Of a DNA stretch of 64,000 bases, positions 62,718 through 64,000 are shown one piece after another. Where the stretch lies: contig NC_091873.1 of NCBI RefSeq assembly GCF_019399895.1, positions 1,620,001-1,684,000 on the forward strand. The letters are read 5' to 3'. The translations under genes and the position numbers were made by a program. This stretch comes from Cardiocondyla obscurior (taxonomy: Eukaryota; Arthropoda; Insecta; Hymenoptera; Formicidae). The notes under the pieces were generated by a model. It was given only the letters and a program-made list of their open reading frames with translations, did not search any database and was not told where the DNA came from. Position 1 is the stretch's first letter; the number at the start of each line of letters is the position of its first letter.

Positions 62718-64000
62718 GTAACACAAATCTGATTTCCGCGATTCCTCGCACGGTCGGATCACGCGCTTTTTCGAGGGTCCGTGCTCCTTGTTGGCGCCTT
62801 CCTGAATATTTATGGCCGTTCGTTGAGAGGGGTGCTCGCATTCTCGCAAATCCATCGACAATTGAGATAGTCTTGTCATCGGCAAAAGAGGCGAGTTTTT
62901 TTTATCTTAGTCTTTTATCTTACTCGTTAATGCGACAATAAATCAGAGCAATATTCGAAAAATTACGCGTGTAACGTGCCATGAAATGAACCGATCGCCC
63001 GTCAACCGGGCTGCGACCTGCACGGCAGGCAATAATCGTATTTCACGATTGCCACGGGATTCCTATTTAAACCATTCTCATCTTCCTACTTCGCTTATTT
63101 TTGTTTTTAACCGTTGTGAATATTTTACACCTGCCATTTAGATGTATTATGTGACAGCGAGTGACACGTTGTTAAATGGAGATGTTTTGTACTAAACTTT
63201 ACACTGAGTCGAAGTATTTTCACGCTTAAATTTCTATTCAGTTATGTCATTTTCTTCGTGTATCATTTATGTATTTTTTTATTCTCATTTTTTATCTCCT
63301 GTATTTGTAAGTTTTACGACATTTTTGTATGTGAATACGCGAATTTCGAGTCTATTAGCAGACATCAAATACGTCTGTCTGATTCTCAGTTTCATATTCA
63401 GTTTAATACAGCAGAATAACGTTCAACATGAGACGAGAACCAGATAACCGTATTCTGGCGTTGGCTTCTTGTCATGTTCGGTGCAATATGCGTCAGAAGC
63501 TGCATCGTGTTACAGAATTGCGCGGGTCATTTCTCCTCGTGTCTCGTTCATGGACCGCGAGTACGCGTTCGCCGAAATTCAAGCTTTGCGAAAATAATCT
63601 TTTTTCTTTTCTTAATTTAGCAAATATTTACGTTTTCATATTTTAGTTGCAAAGATTCGTAACTTGAAATTAATATCGACATCCTTATATGCGAGTATCC
63701 TACCTAAATAAGTCTTCTGTCTGCAAAACGAGGGAGAAAGCAGCAACGAGAAGCAATATTTCGTACCCGCGTATCCATGAAAGTGCAAGAATACAGAGAG
63801 CGAGTAATGCTTGTCGCAAAATAAATGTTATTCACGAGCGATTGCGGATGAATTTATTTTGCCACTCGCACGCACTCGTCTCTGCCGTGACATCGGATGT
63901 TTCGTCAAAAACGTCAAGGATTCTACCCGTGCGCAAAGTAACGAAAGCCGCATCCCTCATGGATCGCGGGGATGCATTCTTGATGCCTCGAGGGCGAAAT
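62718..64000. other. No further exon assembled
   Basis: A candidate acceptor at about 63242 (aaatttctattcag) would keep the frame of exon 62628 and open about 59 codons that include a hydrophobic stretch. The sequence is AT-rich with low-complexity residues, so I do not support it. The next true exon may lie beyond the window. Confidence 0.35.

Overview
The window reads as nuclear DNA of an insect, most likely a hymenopteran and quite possibly an ant. The grounds are composition only: AT-rich overall, but CpG is abundant rather than depleted, homopolymer T/A runs of 15-26 bases are frequent, there are simple repeats, and no open frame is long. I see no bacterial-type gene organisation, operons, CRISPR or viral genes. 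Nearly all long open frames are chance openings in CpG-rich, stop-poor DNA. I found no tRNA or rRNA, and no microRNA that I recognise.

One gene is well supported. On the minus strand at 20533-21157, four short exons joined by three introns of 100, 107 and 100 bases encode a 105-residue secreted precursor. It has a signal peptide, a short acidic segment, a tetrabasic RRRR convertase site, and then a small four-cysteine domain with the spacing C-x5-C-x5-C-x5-C. A TATA box lies 56 bases upstream of the start codon. A second possible 5' end, a strong donor at 21854, lies about 0.7 kb further upstream. I read it as a neuropeptide or prohormone-like signalling peptide; I could not name the family.

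A possible long plus-strand gene starts at 42310 with a 35-base coding first exon below two ETS-like motifs. It may continue about 20 kb on with a phase-compatible 90-base exon at 62628-62717 and leave the window on the right. Inside that putative intron, on the other strand, 49.6-51.0 kb holds a diverged tandem array of exon-like modules (three copies of a basic exon A, two of a short exon B), some intact and some carrying stop codons. Weaker exon or splice candidates lie at 5577, 11828, 13303, 13541, 21854, 30698, 38236, 43404 and 60390.

The rest is intronic or intergenic. It holds a roughly 480-base foldback repeat at 15.8-16.3 kb with a further arm at 62.25 kb, three compact hairpins or palindromes (18086, 28701, 50103), a possible zero-length recursive splice site at 30697/30698, and microsatellites at 276, 9677, 44305 and 46807.
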